The position numbers and the translations under genes are program-made. From Deefgea chitinilytica (lineage in GTDB: Bacteria > Pseudomonadota > Gammaproteobacteria > Burkholderiales > Chitinibacteraceae): a stretch of 64,000 nt of DNA. The stretch covers positions 1 through 64,000 of the forward strand of contig NZ_WOFE01000009.1 in assembly GCF_016881405.1 (NCBI RefSeq), in the 5' to 3' direction. The notes under the pieces are model-generated. The model was given only the letters and a program-made list of their open reading frames with translations, had not been told where the DNA came from and did not search any database. Below are positions 1 through 9,863 of the stretch, one piece after another (within the stretch, counting starts at the first letter, position 1; every line of letters begins with the position of its first letter).

Positions 1-215
1 CACGTCAACACCTGAGTGCAAAGAAAACCCAAGCAAGATGATAAGTTGTTGATTTAAATAACACTCAAGATTAGCAACTAAACTTCAAAAAACTAACAAC
101 GAATACCAAAAAGCCCGATTAGCGGTTTTAATTCGCTACTAGGGCAATCAAAACCATAAGGAAAACGCATGAAAGAGTACAATTAGTGCATTCAAGCTCT
201 TTTTATGACGTATAT

Positions 216-1064
216 ATGCTTAGTTATCGCCACGCCTTTCACGCCGGCAACCATGCCGACGTTCTCAAACACTGCATTGAAGTGATGCTGCTCGATTATA
301 TGAACCAAAAAGACAAGCCTTGGTGGTATATCGATACGCATGCGGGTGCGGGCGTGTATTCGCTGACGCAAGGCTATGCGACCAAAAACGCCGAATTTGA
401 AACGGGTATCGCGCGACTATGGCAGCGCAATGATTTGCCGACTGCGTTGCAACTTTATGTGAATATCGTGAAAGATTTAAACGCTGGCAATGCACAGCTA
501 CAGTTATACCCTGGCTCGCCATACGTAGCGCAAGCACTCCAGCGTAGCGACGATAAATTGCGCTTATTTGAGTTACACCCAAGCGACAGTAAATTATTGG
601 CGGAGAACTTCCTCGATGCTGGCCGAGCTGCAAAAGTAATGCAGGCCGATGGCTTTGCTAGCATTAAGAGCGTACTACCACCGCCGCCGCGCCGTGGCCT
701 GACACTGATCGATCCGCCTTATGAAGAAAAACACGATTATGTGCGCGTCGTTGATACCCTAAAAGCAGCACTAGAGCGCTTTCCAACCGGAAGCTACGCA
801 GTGTGGTATCCGCAGCTTAGCCGCGAAGAAAGCAAACAACTGCCAGAAAAATTAAAGAAACTAGGGGCAAAAAGCTGGGTACACGCTGCACTCACCGTGC
901 ATGCGCCGCGCGCTGATGGTTTTGGTATGCACGGTAGTGGGATGTTTATTTTAAATCCGCCGTGGACTTTGGCGAACGAGCTCAAAGAAATCATGCCGTA
1001 TTTGGTACAACACTTAGGTATTGATAAAGGCGCGAAATACATATTAGAGCAACTCGCCGCCTAA
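216..1064 (+). CDS. rlmJ: 23S rRNA (adenine2030-N6)-methyltransferase RlmJ
   Basis: RlmJ methylates A2030 of 23S rRNA using S-adenosylmethionine. The 282-residue protein has the family's N-terminal signature MLSYRHAFHAGNHADVLKH and the catalytic IDPPYE motif (the D/N-PP-Y motif of N6-adenine methylases) in the second half. Its length matches the roughly 280-residue family. An upstream in-frame GTG at 186 would add ten residues, but the conserved N-terminus begins exactly at the ATG at 216, so that start is preferred. It stands alone and faces a convergent gene, with a hairpin between them. Confidence 0.95.
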   Translation: MLSYRHAFHAGNHADVLKHCIEVMLLDYMNQKDKPWWYIDTHAGAGVYSLTQGYATKNAEFETGIARLWQRNDLPTALQLYVNIVKDLNAGNAQLQLYPGSPYVAQALQRSDDKLRLFELHPSDSKLLAENFLDAGRAAKVMQADGFASIKSVLPPPPRRGLTLIDPPYEEKHDYVRVVDTLKAALERFPTGSYAVWYPQLSREESKQLPEKLKKLGAKSWVHAALTVHAPRADGFGMHGSGMFILNPPWTLANELKEIMPYLVQHLGIDKGAKYILEQLAA

Positions 1065-1081
1065 GTTCAGACTCGCCAAAT

Positions 1082-1117
1082 AAATAATGGCTAGGTATAT
1101 TCATCCAGCCATTATTT
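1082..1117. terminator. Hairpin between convergent genes, likely bidirectional terminator
   Basis: An 11-bp perfect stem, AAATAATGGCT (1082-1092) with AGCCATTATTT (1107-1117), lies between the 3' ends of rlmJ and the inositol-phosphatase-like gene. It is AT-rich at the base, so a U-tract follows in both directions. The loop and the sequence to 1141 also carry an AGGTAT...ATACCT pair 49 bp apart, which may be a decayed copy of the palindromic repeat family seen elsewhere in this window. Confidence 0.6.
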
Positions 1118-1139
1118 TATCTTTGCTTCAATTAAATAC

Positions 1140-1940
1140 CTATTTATTTGCTTGTACCCAAGCTTGCCACGCTGCATAAAGTGACGGCGTTCGCGCGGCA
1201 ACAGCGCTGCGATGCCAAGGATTTTCTTGCCAATAGTCGGCATGAAAAATAGCACCAACCTGACCGCCAGACTCCAACAAGATCAATACACCAGCAGCGT
1301 AATCCCACAGTTTTTGCGCACCATGCAGCATGACATCGGTGCGTCCTGCTGCGAGCCAGCACCAATCAATAGTGGAAGCGCCATAGTTACGGTGACTGTG
1401 ATAAGGATTGACGGTGACAATTCGCGTCGCCAAATGACCAGAAAGCCATTTGGTTTCCACCGCGGCCATCGCGTGCTTTAATTGTTTATCGTCGCCCAAA
1501 AATGGTAACCGTTGCTGATTCAGCCAAGCGCCCTGTCCAGCTTCGGCGGCAAAGCATTCATCCAAAACGGGAACATACACCACGCCGAGCACAGGACGAT
1601 GCGCCCGAAACAAGGCAATCGAAACCGCAAAGTAGGGCAAACCATGCGCGAAATTACTAGTGCCATCGATGGGGTCAACAATCCACAAGCCATCGGTGCA
1701 GGTCTCCCACAGCATTTCTTGCTCGTCCTGCGCCATCTCCTCACCCAATACCGGGCAATCGACCAATGCAGGCAACAGCTTTTGCAATGCTCTTTGTGCA
1801 GCTAAATCAGCCTCAGTAAACAAGCTACCGTCGTGCTTTATTTCGGCGACTACTTTTTGGTAGCGCGGCATCACTTCGGTGGCAGCCACTTGGCGGGCGA
1901 TGGCACATAAAGCGTGTAGTGTTTCGCTAGGCTGGGACAC
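1140..1940 (-). CDS. Inositol monophosphatase family protein (SuhB/CysQ-like)
   Basis: A member of the Mg2+-dependent, Li+-sensitive sugar-phosphatase superfamily. The metal-site motifs are in order: GEE near residue 70, the signature WIVDPIDGTSNFAHG near residues 86-100, and WDYAAG near residue 210. The length (266 aa) is normal for the family. The start is GTG at 1940 with a weak AGAGA upstream. The exact substrate (inositol-1-phosphate, PAP, histidinol-phosphate or another sugar phosphate) cannot be told from these motifs. It is monocistronic and convergent with rlmJ. Confidence 0.88.
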   Translation of the reverse strand: MSQPSETLHALCAIARQVAATEVMPRYQKVVAEIKHDGSLFTEADLAAQRALQKLLPALVDCPVLGEEMAQDEQEMLWETCTDGLWIVDPIDGTSNFAHGLPYFAVSIALFRAHRPVLGVVYVPVLDECFAAEAGQGAWLNQQRLPFLGDDKQLKHAMAAVETKWLSGHLATRIVTVNPYHSHRNYGASTIDWCWLAAGRTDVMLHGAQKLWDYAAGVLILLESGGQVGAIFHADYWQENPWHRSAVAARTPSLYAAWQAWVQANK

Positions 1941-2082
1941 GGATCAGTCTCTTTCTTCAAAATATCTGGGCAGCATTTTTTGCTTTGCAGCATTGTATCG
2001 GAGAGCGCTGCTCTCTGCTGCGGGGGATTTACTTTAGTACTTATATTTACACTTCATTTTATCCAAGACACCTAAGAAGAAA

Positions 2083-2107
2083 AAGCCCGTGCAGATTGCA
2101 CGGGCTT
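2083..2107 (-). terminator. Rho-independent terminator of xfp
   Basis: The stem AAGCCCGTGCA / TGCACGGGCTT has a 3-nt loop. Read on the minus strand it is followed by TTTTTCTTCTT, 40 bp beyond the xfp stop codon. Confidence 0.85.
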
Positions 2108-2146
2108 TGTTCAACTTAGCGAACACCCATTACTGGGTGAGATTGC

Positions 2147-4549
2147 TTAGTAAGTCCATTTCCATTCTTTCACTTCTGGCATGTCATCGCCGTATTGAGC
2201 AATGTATTCTGCATGCTCAACCAACTTGCCAACCAATTTCTGACGTACATGCGCACCAATTTTTTGCAGTGCAGGTACACGGTCAATCACGTCGATGGCC
2301 AAGTTGAAACGATCCAACTGATTCACCACAACCATGTCGAACGGAGTCGAAGTCGAACCTTCTTCAATGTAACCACGAGCATGGATATTGCTGTGGCCGT
2401 TACGACGGTAAGTCAGACGGTGAATCAACCATGGGTAGCCATGGAAGGCAAACATCACTGGTTTGTCAGTTGTGAAGATCGCGTCAAATTCGCGGTCAGA
2501 CAAGCCGTGTGGATGCTCTTCTTCGGGTTGCAAGGTCATCAAATCGCAAACGTTAACGAAGCGGATTTTCAGATCTGGGAAGTGCTGACGGAGCAAATCA
2601 GTTGCTGCCAATGCTTCCATCGTCGGGATTTCACCAGCACACGCCATCACTACGTCTGGCTCGCCACCTTGGTCGTTCGATGCCCAGTCCCAGATACCCA
2701 AACCAGTCGTAGCGTGTTTAATCGCTTGGTCCATAGTGAGGTATTGCAGCGCAGGTTGTTTACCCGCAACGATCACGTTCACATAGTGGCGTGAGCGCAA
2801 TACATGGTCAGTTACTGACAACAAGGTATTGGCATCAGCTGGCAAGTAAACGCGGATCACTTCAGCTTTCTTATTGATCACGTGATCCAAGAAGCCTGGA
2901 TCTTGGTGCGAGAAGCCGTTGTGGTCTTGACGCCAAACGTGTGAAGTCAACAAGTAATTCAATGACGGAATTGGTTTACGCCAGTTGATGTGTTTCGTTG
3001 TTTTCAACCATTTTGCGTGTTGGTTAAACATTGAATCAATCACGTGGATAAACGCTTCGTAGCAGCTAAAGAAGCCGTGACGACCGGTCAAGTTGTACGC
3101 TTCGAGCCAACCTTGGCAAGTGTGCTCAGACAAGATTTCCATCACGCGGCCATCTTGGCGCAGCTTGTCGTTATTGTTTACATTGTCCACTTCAAAGTGG
3201 TTGGCCAACCAAGTTTTACCAGAGTACTCAATCGTTGCGTTCCAACGGTTAGATGCAGTTTCATCTGGACCGAAGATACGGAAGTTTTTCTCTGCTTCAT
3301 TTTCTTTCATGACGTCGGCAAGGAAATTGCCCATTACACGTGTCATTTCAGCGTTTTCAGTACCTGGTTTCGCAAATTTAACTTCGTAGTTGCGGAAGTC
3401 TGGCATTTTCAAGTCTTTCGATACTTGACCATGTACGATTGGGTTAGAACCAAAACGGCGGATGCCTTTCGGTGCCAAATCAACCAACTCTTGTTTCACG
3501 CTACCATCATCGTTAAACAAGGTTTCGATTTGGTATGAACGCATCCAGTTTTCCAAGTTGGTCACATTCTCGCCGTCGATATCAGAGAATGGCACTTGGT
3601 GGCTGCGCCAGTAGTCTTCTACTTTTTTGCCTTTAATTTCTTTCGGACCAGTCCAGCCTTTTGGCGTGCGCATTACAATCATTGGCCAACGTGGGCGAGT
3701 GATTTCTTGACCTGCGGCTTGCTCTGCAATCGCTTTTGCGCGGATGGCGGCGAATTTATCCATACACAAGTCCATCGCTGCTGCCATGTCTTGGTGGATG
3801 GTGTCGAAGCTTTCTGGTTGGTCGTTGAAGGTTTCTGTTTTCAATTCAACAAAAATTGGCTCGTAACCGTAACCTGTAAACAGTGCAGTTACTTCTTCTT
3901 TGTCCATACGGGCAAGCAGCGTTGGGTTTGCAATTTTGTAACCGTTCAGGTGCAAGATTGGCAATACAAAACCGTCATTGATCGGGTGAATGTATTTAGT
4001 TGAGTGCCAAGATGCTGCCAATGGGCCAGTTTCTGCTTCACCGTCACCCACCACTGCGATGACCACTTGGTCTGGATTATCCAACGCCGCACCGTAAGCA
4101 TGTGAAACGCTGTAACCCAATTCGCCGCCTTCGTGCATAGAACCTGGAGTTTCAGGTGCAACGTGTGAAGGTATGCCGCGTGGGAAGCTGAATTGCTTAA
4201 ATAAGCGCTGCATACCTGCTTCAGTGCGGTCGATCGCAGGATAGAATTCTTCGTAAGAACCTTCAATCCAAGTATTCGCAACAAAACCAGGACCACCATG
4301 GCCAGGGCCAGTGATGTAAATCATAGAAACATCGCGCTCAACAATAACGCGGTTGGCGTGAACGAAGATAAAGTTCAAACCCGGAGTCGTACCCCAGTGA
4401 CCCAACAGACGTGGCTTAATGTGCTCACGTTTCAGCGGTTGTTTCAACATTGGGTTGTCGAGCAAATAAATCTGACCAACAGACAGGTAGTTCGCTGCCT
4501 GGAAGTAACGATGCATTTTACCAATTTGTTCTTTTGATAGTTGAGCCAC
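2147..4549 (-). CDS. xfp: Phosphoketolase (xylulose-5-P / fructose-6-P phosphoketolase)
   Basis: A thiamine-diphosphate enzyme that splits xylulose-5-phosphate (and usually fructose-6-phosphate) with phosphate into acetyl-phosphate plus glyceraldehyde-3-phosphate or erythrose-4-phosphate. The 800-residue length and family segments are clear: [11 protein letters not shown] near residue 80, [19 protein letters not shown] near residue 145, the ThDP/Mg-binding GDGEAETGP near residue 168, and the C-terminal [14 protein letters not shown]. The start is GTG at 4549 behind AGAGG. It is monocistronic with a strong terminator. A phosphate acetyltransferase (pta) at 20.7 kb could turn the acetyl-phosphate into acetyl-CoA; no acetate kinase gene is in this window. 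Whether it prefers F6P or X5P is not visible. Confidence 0.95.
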   Translation of the reverse strand: MAQLSKEQIGKMHRYFQAANYLSVGQIYLLDNPMLKQPLKREHIKPRLLGHWGTTPGLNFIFVHANRVIVERDVSMIYITGPGHGGPGFVANTWIEGSYEEFYPAIDRTEAGMQRLFKQFSFPRGIPSHVAPETPGSMHEGGELGYSVSHAYGAALDNPDQVVIAVVGDGEAETGPLAASWHSTKYIHPINDGFVLPILHLNGYKIANPTLLARMDKEEVTALFTGYGYEPIFVELKTETFNDQPESFDTIHQDMAAAMDLCMDKFAAIRAKAIAEQAAGQEITRPRWPMIVMRTPKGWTGPKEIKGKKVEDYWRSHQVPFSDIDGENVTNLENWMRSYQIETLFNDDGSVKQELVDLAPKGIRRFGSNPIVHGQVSKDLKMPDFRNYEVKFAKPGTENAEMTRVMGNFLADVMKENEAEKNFRIFGPDETASNRWNATIEYSGKTWLANHFEVDNVNNNDKLRQDGRVMEILSEHTCQGWLEAYNLTGRHGFFSCYEAFIHVIDSMFNQHAKWLKTTKHINWRKPIPSLNYLLTSHVWRQDHNGFSHQDPGFLDHVINKKAEVIRVYLPADANTLLSVTDHVLRSRHYVNVIVAGKQPALQYLTMDQAIKHATTGLGIWDWASNDQGGEPDVVMACAGEIPTMEALAATDLLRQHFPDLKIRFVNVCDLMTLQPEEEHPHGLSDREFDAIFTTDKPVMFAFHGYPWLIHRLTYRRNGHSNIHARGYIEEGSTSTPFDMVVVNQLDRFNLAIDVIDRVPALQKIGAHVRQKLVGKLVEHAEYIAQYGDDMPEVKEWKWTY

Positions 4550-4828
4550 GGTTAAACCTCTTCTGGGTTGTGATAGTGTAATTGCTCGGTGATTGGCTGA
4601 ATCAGTAAATCACCTTATGTAATGCAGTATACGGAGACAGCCAAACTGGCTACTGATACAAATCAAAGTTGCGACAGGACAGATAGATTTCGGCTATTTC
4701 TATTTGATGCAAAGCAAAAAAAACCAAAATCAGCACCATCTGAGGCCGCCATCGGCAATGTCCAAATAAATACTAACAGAAGAAGTAAAATATGCTAATG
4801 ACAAATCAGTGATAATTTACGGCAAAAA

Positions 4829-7294
4829 TTACACTGACTTGATGAACTTAGAAACAACCAGACTCAATCGCTCAAAATTGACGGGTTTGCTCAGATAATC
4901 ATTCATTCCGGCCAGACGACACGCCTCCTCATCACCTGACATCGCATTGGCCGTCATCGCGACAATCGGAATCTGGCGCTGCCTGACTCGGCTCTGCGGA
5001 CTGCGAATCGCACGCGTTGCCGACAAACCATCCATCTCTGGCATATTGATATCCATTAACACCAGATCGTAATCGGCATTTTCCAGCATATGCAGTGCTT
5101 CCAGCCCGTTCTCGGCACTTTCAACCTCGCAGGCTAAACGACCCAACATGGCGCGCGCCACTTTACGATTGACGGGGTTATCTTCAACCAATAAAACCCG
5201 AAGCAACGCTGGCGGTTGTGGCAACACCACACGCGATTCTTGTGACGCACGAGGTATCGGACTCAATAACACCTGACAAATGCATTCCTGCAAGCGTCCT
5301 AACTTAATCGGCTTCGTCAAACTGGCGTGATATTGCGAAGAGCTAGGCAGCGGAAACTGATGCGTGGTCATGATCACAATCGGAGGCAACTGAATCGTCA
5401 CGGCGTTCATTTGCTGAACAAAGTCGCCTTCTCCCACCAAAGGTAAATCGCGTTTAAGTAATATCAACCGAATCGCCTGCTCACTGCGCTCAGAGCGCTG
5501 CAAGGCCATTTGTGCCTCAGCCACATTGGCCGCCAAATTGGCTTTTGCGCCCAAATGCCCCAACAACACGGCCAATTGAGCACGGCTATATGCGCCGTCA
5601 TCGACCACCAAAATTTCAACGCCGAGCAATGACTCAGGCAGCTGTAAAGGTGGATATAAAGCGGCGGTCACGCCGACCTGCACCGTAAAGGTAAACCACG
5701 CCCCCTCACCCAACTGACTCGCCGCGTGTAACTCCCCCCCCATCATTTGCACCAAGCGTCGGGAAATCGACAAGCCCAATCCTGTGCCGCCAAAACGCCG
5801 AGAAATTGAGCTATCTGCTTGATTAAATGCTTCAAACAGTGACTCTAGCTGATCGGGCGCCATGCCGATGCCGCTGTCCCGCACACTAAATTCAATCGTC
5901 GCCTGATTATTATCCTTCGCCAACAAACGGGCGAATAAGGCCACATCGCCCCGCGCAGTAAACTTAATCGAATTACCAAGCAAATTAGTTAACACTTGTC
6001 GTAATCGAGTCGGATCCCCCATTACCTTCACCGGCAACCGTGGGTCAATATCACACATCAACTCCAAGCCTTTTTCTTGCGCCCGCAATGCCAGTAAGTC
6101 AGTCACCTCTTCGAGCAATTCCCGAAAATCGAATTCCAAACGCTCAATCGACAACTTACCGGCCTCGATTTTGGAATAGTCCAGAATATCGTTGAGTACG
6201 GTCAACAAGGCGTCGGCACTATGCCGAATAATCGTTGCGTACTCTTGTTGCTGCGAATTCAAAGGACTATCGAGCAGTAATTGGCTCATCCCGATGACGC
6301 CATTCATCGGTGTTCTCACTTCGTGACTCATATTGGCTAAAAAGGCACTCTTTGAGCGGGATGCGGCCTCTGCGGCTTCTTTTGCAATCGCTAAATCGAG
6401 CATCAGTCGCCGCCCACGACGATAGCCATACAGCAAAAGCGCAACACAAGCCGAGAGTAATCCCGTTAAACCCCAGCCCACGTAACGAATTCGATTAATT
6501 CGCTCGGCCAAACCGACTGTTGCAGGTATCTTTAACCACAAACTCCAATAACCGCCAGGCACGGCAATCGCCATCTCGACTCGCTCATGCGGATCAACGC
6601 TGTGTAAGGCCCCCCAAATCACTTCACCATCGACTCCTTGGGCATCTTTACCACGCAATAGCACATTTTGTTTGTTCCCCGCATGCAAGCCCACGGAACG
6701 CAAAAACGGCTCAAGATCAAGTACCGTGCTAAAAAGCCCCCAATACTGATCTTCGGCAGTAAACACCGGGATACGATAAATCAACCCATCACCGCCCTGC
6801 GCCAACTTCACAGGACCAGCTAAAAACGGTTTTTTCGATAAAATAACCCGCTCAACCGCTGGCCACTGTTTTTGATTATCGGGGTAGTACAGCCCAAGCG
6901 CTTGCTCATTTCCTTTTAATGGGTAGATATAACGAATGCGATTATTCGGTGCGATTCCGATATTGCGAATATTACTGCCGCGAAAATAGATATTGGCCAA
7001 CATCCGCTGCAGCTCGACTGACTTATCTGGATGGTAAGCGGCACGAATATAAGCCTCGATGCCAGACGCCAGATATAAGGTTCCACTTAATTCGGTTTCA
7101 ATTCGAGAGCGTAATGCCGCAGCATCACCAAGCACGCGCTCTTTTGACGTTTCCCATGCTCGCGTTTTTTCTTGCTCAACGATGTACTCGGTACCCAGTA
7201 CCCCACTGACCAAGATCAAAACTGGCAATAAAACAGCAAATCGCAACACAATTAAAGGCATCGCCCAGCGCCCAAACATCCACAGTGTATTCAC
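4829..7294 (-). CDS. Hybrid sensor histidine kinase, CHASE-like periplasmic sensor
   Basis: An 821-residue inner-membrane hybrid kinase. Order: TM1 (about 12-34), a periplasmic CHASE-like domain (about 60-250), TM2 (about 270-292), HisKA with the phospho-acceptor His324 in SHEVRTP, HATPase_c with an N-box (NLLGNSIKF) and GTGLGLSIS, a degenerate receiver, and a canonical receiver with LLVEDN, phospho-acceptor Asp748 ([13 protein letters not shown]) and the terminal YLSKP lysine. In the first receiver the phospho-acceptor position reads LLKRDLP, so Asp appears replaced by Lys. There is no Hpt domain, so phosphotransfer must use an external Hpt protein. No response-regulator gene is adjacent, and the ligand is unknown. 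The start is GTG at 7294 with no obvious Shine-Dalgarno. Confidence 0.9.
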   Translation of the reverse strand: MNTLWMFGRWAMPLIVLRFAVLLPVLILVSGVLGTEYIVEQEKTRAWETSKERVLGDAAALRSRIETELSGTLYLASGIEAYIRAAYHPDKSVELQRMLANIYFRGSNIRNIGIAPNNRIRYIYPLKGNEQALGLYYPDNQKQWPAVERVILSKKPFLAGPVKLAQGGDGLIYRIPVFTAEDQYWGLFSTVLDLEPFLRSVGLHAGNKQNVLLRGKDAQGVDGEVIWGALHSVDPHERVEMAIAVPGGYWSLWLKIPATVGLAERINRIRYVGWGLTGLLSACVALLLYGYRRGRRLMLDLAIAKEAAEAASRSKSAFLANMSHEVRTPMNGVIGMSQLLLDSPLNSQQQEYATIIRHSADALLTVLNDILDYSKIEAGKLSIERLEFDFRELLEEVTDLLALRAQEKGLELMCDIDPRLPVKVMGDPTRLRQVLTNLLGNSIKFTARGDVALFARLLAKDNNQATIEFSVRDSGIGMAPDQLESLFEAFNQADSSISRRFGGTGLGLSISRRLVQMMGGELHAASQLGEGAWFTFTVQVGVTAALYPPLQLPESLLGVEILVVDDGAYSRAQLAVLLGHLGAKANLAANVAEAQMALQRSERSEQAIRLILLKRDLPLVGEGDFVQQMNAVTIQLPPIVIMTTHQFPLPSSSQYHASLTKPIKLGRLQECICQVLLSPIPRASQESRVVLPQPPALLRVLLVEDNPVNRKVARAMLGRLACEVESAENGLEALHMLENADYDLVLMDINMPEMDGLSATRAIRSPQSRVRQRQIPIVAMTANAMSGDEEACRLAGMNDYLSKPVNFERLSLVVSKFIKSV

Positions 7295-7392
7295 TATAGA
7301 AGTTGCTCGTTAATTCGCAGACTAAACTAGACGCTGTAAATATTTGCCCAACAACCACGCTGCTCATCACTGCGCGACCCAGTCGGCGCGCA

Positions 7393-7418
7393 ATAAAAAA
7401 GGCCAGCAAAGCTGGCCT
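7393..7418 (-). terminator. Terminator downstream of the antiporter-like gene
   Basis: The stem GGCCAGC (7401-7407) / GCTGGCC (7411-7417) is followed on the minus strand by a TTTTTT run. It lies about 20 bp past the stop codon at 7439. Confidence 0.8.
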
Positions 7419-7438
7419 GATTTAATTGTTTAAACCAA

Positions 7439-8830
7439 TCAAAAGAACACAAAAGTCATTACGAAGAAAATCGGTAACAGGCACACGCAAGACCAAGCCA
7501 TATAGCCAAAAAAGCTTGGCATTTTCACGCCACGATCTTCTGCGACAGCTTTCACCATAAAGTTAGGTGCATTACCAATATAACTGAGTGCGCCCATAAA
7601 AACGGCACCGACAGAAATCGCCAATAATGTCTGTGCCATCGGCCCCATCAAGACAGCCGCATCACCATGAGCAAGGTTGTAAAACACCAAATAGGTTGGC
7701 GCATTGTCGAGGAAGGCAGACAACAGTCCCGTCATCCAGAAATACATATAATTGATCGGAGTCCCATCGGCGTTACTCACCATATCGACCAATTCAGCCA
7801 TTTCGCCTGCTGAGCCGGCGCGCAAAATCGCAATCGCAGGTGCCATCGCGATAAAAATCGCGGCAAATAATTTCGCCACTTCGAGGATCGGGTTCCAATT
7901 AAACTCATTGCCTGCACGCACTTGCTTTGGAGTGAACCTCAAAGACAGCAAGGCAATCACAACCAACAACACATCGCGCACCAAATCTTGCAGCGCCAAC
8001 TCAGAGCCTAAAATGTGCCACGAAATGCCTGGTCGCCACACACCTGACATCACCACGCAACCCACAATCGCCGCGATCAACGCAAAATTCCACAAGCCAA
8101 AAAACTGCAGTTTGCTATCCGGCGTTTTATCAACAGGCAAAACGCCCTCTTTCTTATAGTAATAACTATCGATGACGTAAAACATCACCAATAAAATGCT
8201 CGCAGCAAAAGCAACTGGCGCCAACATGTGCTCGACGGTCCACAAGAAATCAACGCCTTTTAGGAAGCCCAAGAACAAGGGCGGATCGCCCAGCGGGGTT
8301 AAACCACCGCCAATATTGGCCACCAAGAAAATAAAAAACACCACCACATGCACATTGTGTTTGCGGTTATCGTTGGCTTTAAGCAAGGGGCGAATCAACA
8401 ACATCGCCGCTCCGGTTGTTCCCATCAACGAGGCAATCACCGTACCAAACGCCAAAATCCCAGTATTGAGTGCGGGCGAGCCATGCAAATTACCCCAGAC
8501 CAAAATCCCGCCCGATACCGTATACAAGGCAAATAAAATCAAAATAAACGGTATGTATTCATCCAACAAAGCATGGGCCACAATCCCGCTCGCTGGCGCA
8601 ATCCCGTACACCACTGTAAACGGCAACAAAAAAGCCGCCGCCCAAAACGCGGCAATTTTGCCAAAATGGTGATGCCAGCAACCTGGCGCAAAAATAGGAA
8701 ATAAAGCAATCGACAGCAACAAACCCGCAAACGGTGCCGCCCACAGCAAAGATAACTGGGCTCCATCAAAATCAGCCGCCATAGCCACACTGGGCAACAG
8801 CGCCAACAAGCCTAATAATTTTTTATTCAT
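7439..8830 (-). CDS. Sodium:proton antiporter-like protein (NhaD/citrate-transporter fold)
   Basis: A 463-residue polytopic membrane protein with around ten or more hydrophobic segments and a cleavable-looking N-terminus ending AMAADF. The segment NIGGGLTPLGDPPLFLGFLK is the signature of the ion-transporter superfamily members annotated as NhaD-type Na+/H+ antiporters, and the late segment AFLDNAPTYLVFYN is also typical. The likely role is Na+ (or Li+) efflux coupled to H+ entry. An anion substrate cannot be excluded because the superfamily also holds citrate carriers. ATG at 8830 is preferred over the TTG one codon upstream. It is monocistronic with its own terminator. Confidence 0.8.
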   Translation of the reverse strand: MNKKLLGLLALLPSVAMAADFDGAQLSLLWAAPFAGLLLSIALFPIFAPGCWHHHFGKIAAFWAAAFLLPFTVVYGIAPASGIVAHALLDEYIPFILILFALYTVSGGILVWGNLHGSPALNTGILAFGTVIASLMGTTGAAMLLIRPLLKANDNRKHNVHVVVFFIFLVANIGGGLTPLGDPPLFLGFLKGVDFLWTVEHMLAPVAFAASILLVMFYVIDSYYYKKEGVLPVDKTPDSKLQFFGLWNFALIAAIVGCVVMSGVWRPGISWHILGSELALQDLVRDVLLVVIALLSLRFTPKQVRAGNEFNWNPILEVAKLFAAIFIAMAPAIAILRAGSAGEMAELVDMVSNADGTPINYMYFWMTGLLSAFLDNAPTYLVFYNLAHGDAAVLMGPMAQTLLAISVGAVFMGALSYIGNAPNFMVKAVAEDRGVKMPSFFGYMAWSCVCLLPIFFVMTFVFF

Positions 8831-8910
8831 CAAAACACTCAGTTAAATTCAAATTTCATTATGTATAGCTCGAAAAGCATTATTTTATAATGCACAAAAG
8901 CCAATACCCC

Positions 8911-9291
8911 TTAACGCTGAATAAACTCAATTTTATAACCATCGCAATCTTCGACAAACGCAATCACCGTCGTACCATGCTGCATCGGGCCCGGCTCACG
9001 CACCACTTTGCCACCTTTGGCACGCACCGCCTCGCACGTTGCCACAATGTCGTCGGTTTCAATGGCTAAATGACCAAAAGCAGTACCCAATTCATACGAC
9101 TTCGTATCCCAGTTATGGGTCAATTCAATCACGCTGTGCTCAGATTCATCGCCATAGCCGACAAAAGCCAAGGTAAAACGACCCGTAGGATAATCTTGTC
9201 GACGCAATAAACGCATTCCCAACACATCACAGTAAAAAGTAATTGAGCGCTCTAAGTCCACCACGCGCAACATTGTATGCAATAAACGCAT
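8911..9291 (-). CDS. gloA: Lactoylglutathione lyase (glyoxalase I)
   Basis: GloA converts the methylglyoxal-glutathione hemithioacetal to S-lactoylglutathione in the cytoplasm. The 126-residue protein keeps all four metal ligands at the positions known for the Ni2+-type bacterial enzyme: His5, Glu56, His74 and Glu122. Other family segments are [13 protein letters not shown] and [15 protein letters not shown] at 9291 follows AAGGGG. It is monocistronic and divergent from the tRNA-Lys cluster. Confidence 0.96.
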   Translation of the reverse strand: MRLLHTMLRVVDLERSITFYCDVLGMRLLRRQDYPTGRFTLAFVGYGDESEHSVIELTHNWDTKSYELGTAFGHLAIETDDIVATCEAVRAKGGKVVREPGPMQHGTTVIAFVEDCDGYKIEFIQR

Positions 9292-9398
9292 TTACGATTT
9301 CCCCTTAAATCAAATTGTTAGGCGATTGTACGCGAGGTTGCTTTGAGATTGCAGTGTCATTTTACTGTCACATCGACAATGTTTTTTGCAAAAAGGGG

Positions 9399-9426
9399 TT
9401 GACGATATTTTAAAACCATCTATAAT
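9399..9426 (+). promoter_or_regulatory. Sigma-70 promoter of the tRNA-Lys cluster
   Basis: TTGACG (9399-9404), a 16-bp spacer and a perfect TATAAT (9421-9426) lie 24 bp before the first tRNA. A CG-rich stretch (CGCTG) follows the -10, as in stable-RNA promoters under stringent control; that regulation is inference. Confidence 0.8.
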
Positions 9427-9449
9427 CGCTGTCTCTGAACGAAGCAGTT

Positions 9450-9525
9450 GGGTCGTTAGCTCAGTTGGTAGAGCAGCGGACTTTTAATCCGTTTGTCGCA
9501 GGTTCGAATCCCGCACGACCCACCA
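9450..9525 (+). tRNA. tRNA-Lys (anticodon UUU), CCA encoded
   Basis: A cloverleaf can be folded: acceptor GGGTCGT/ACGACCC, T-arm GGTTCGAATCC, and anticodon loop CTTTTAA giving UUU. Discriminator A9522 is followed by an encoded CCA (9523-9525). Confidence 0.97.
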
Positions 9526-9536
9526 CCCCATCAAAC

Positions 9537-9612
9537 GGGCTGTTAGCTCAGCTGGTAGAGCAGCGGACTCTTAATCCGTAGGTCGACGGTTCGAACCCGT
9601 CACAGCCCACCA
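9537..9612 (+). tRNA. tRNA-Lys (anticodon CUU), CCA encoded
   Basis: Acceptor GGGCTGT/ACAGCCC, T-arm with GGTTCGAACC, and anticodon loop CTCTTAA giving CUU (decodes AAG). Discriminator A9609 and encoded CCA at 9610-9612. It lies 11 bp after the first tRNA and is probably cotranscribed. Confidence 0.96.
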
Positions 9613-9635
9613 GTAGATGTAGTACCCCACTCGTT

Positions 9636-9708
9636 GGGTCGTTAGCTCAGTTGGTAGAGCAGCGGACTTTTAATCCGTTTGTCGCAGGTTCGAATCCCGC
9701 ACGACCCA
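9636..9708 (+). tRNA. tRNA-Lys (anticodon UUU), second copy, no encoded CCA
   Basis: The 73-nt body is identical to the first tRNA-Lys gene. The bases after discriminator A9708 are CAC, so CCA must be added post-transcriptionally. A strong terminator follows at once. Confidence 0.96.
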
Positions 9709-9720
9709 CACCCAATACCA

Positions 9721-9747
9721 AAGCCCAGCTGCAAAGCTGGGCTTTTT
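9721..9747 (+). terminator. Terminator of the tRNA-Lys operon
   Basis: Perfect 9-bp stem AGCCCAGCT / AGCTGGGCT with a GCAA tetraloop and a five-T tail. Confidence 0.92.
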
Positions 9748-9807
9748 GCATTTCCACTGTCATGATGGTGTTATTCTTCACCTTACCCGCGTTCGGCAAA
9801 GCCAGAT

Positions 9808-9857
9808 GGTATATGGCTATAAATAATATTTTTCAATAGCTATACGTGCATACCTAG
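9808..9857. repeat. Palindromic intergenic element, GTATATGGCT subfamily
   Basis: GGTATATGGCTAT ... TCAATAGCTATA ... ATACCTAGTA. It ends 7 bp from the stop codon of the minus-strand patatin-like gene, between convergent units. It matches the element at 38857 in both arms and in the TCAATAGCTATA core. Confidence 0.65.
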
Positions 9858-9863
9858 TAAAAA

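Noticed and set aside
1-215. A short open frame beginning ATGAAAGAGTAC just before rlmJ
   Set aside because: It ends after five codons; it is not a leader peptide with any regulatory codon pattern.
9651-9839. A 62-codon frame reading through the third tRNA-Lys
   Set aside because: It overlaps a certain tRNA gene and its terminator.
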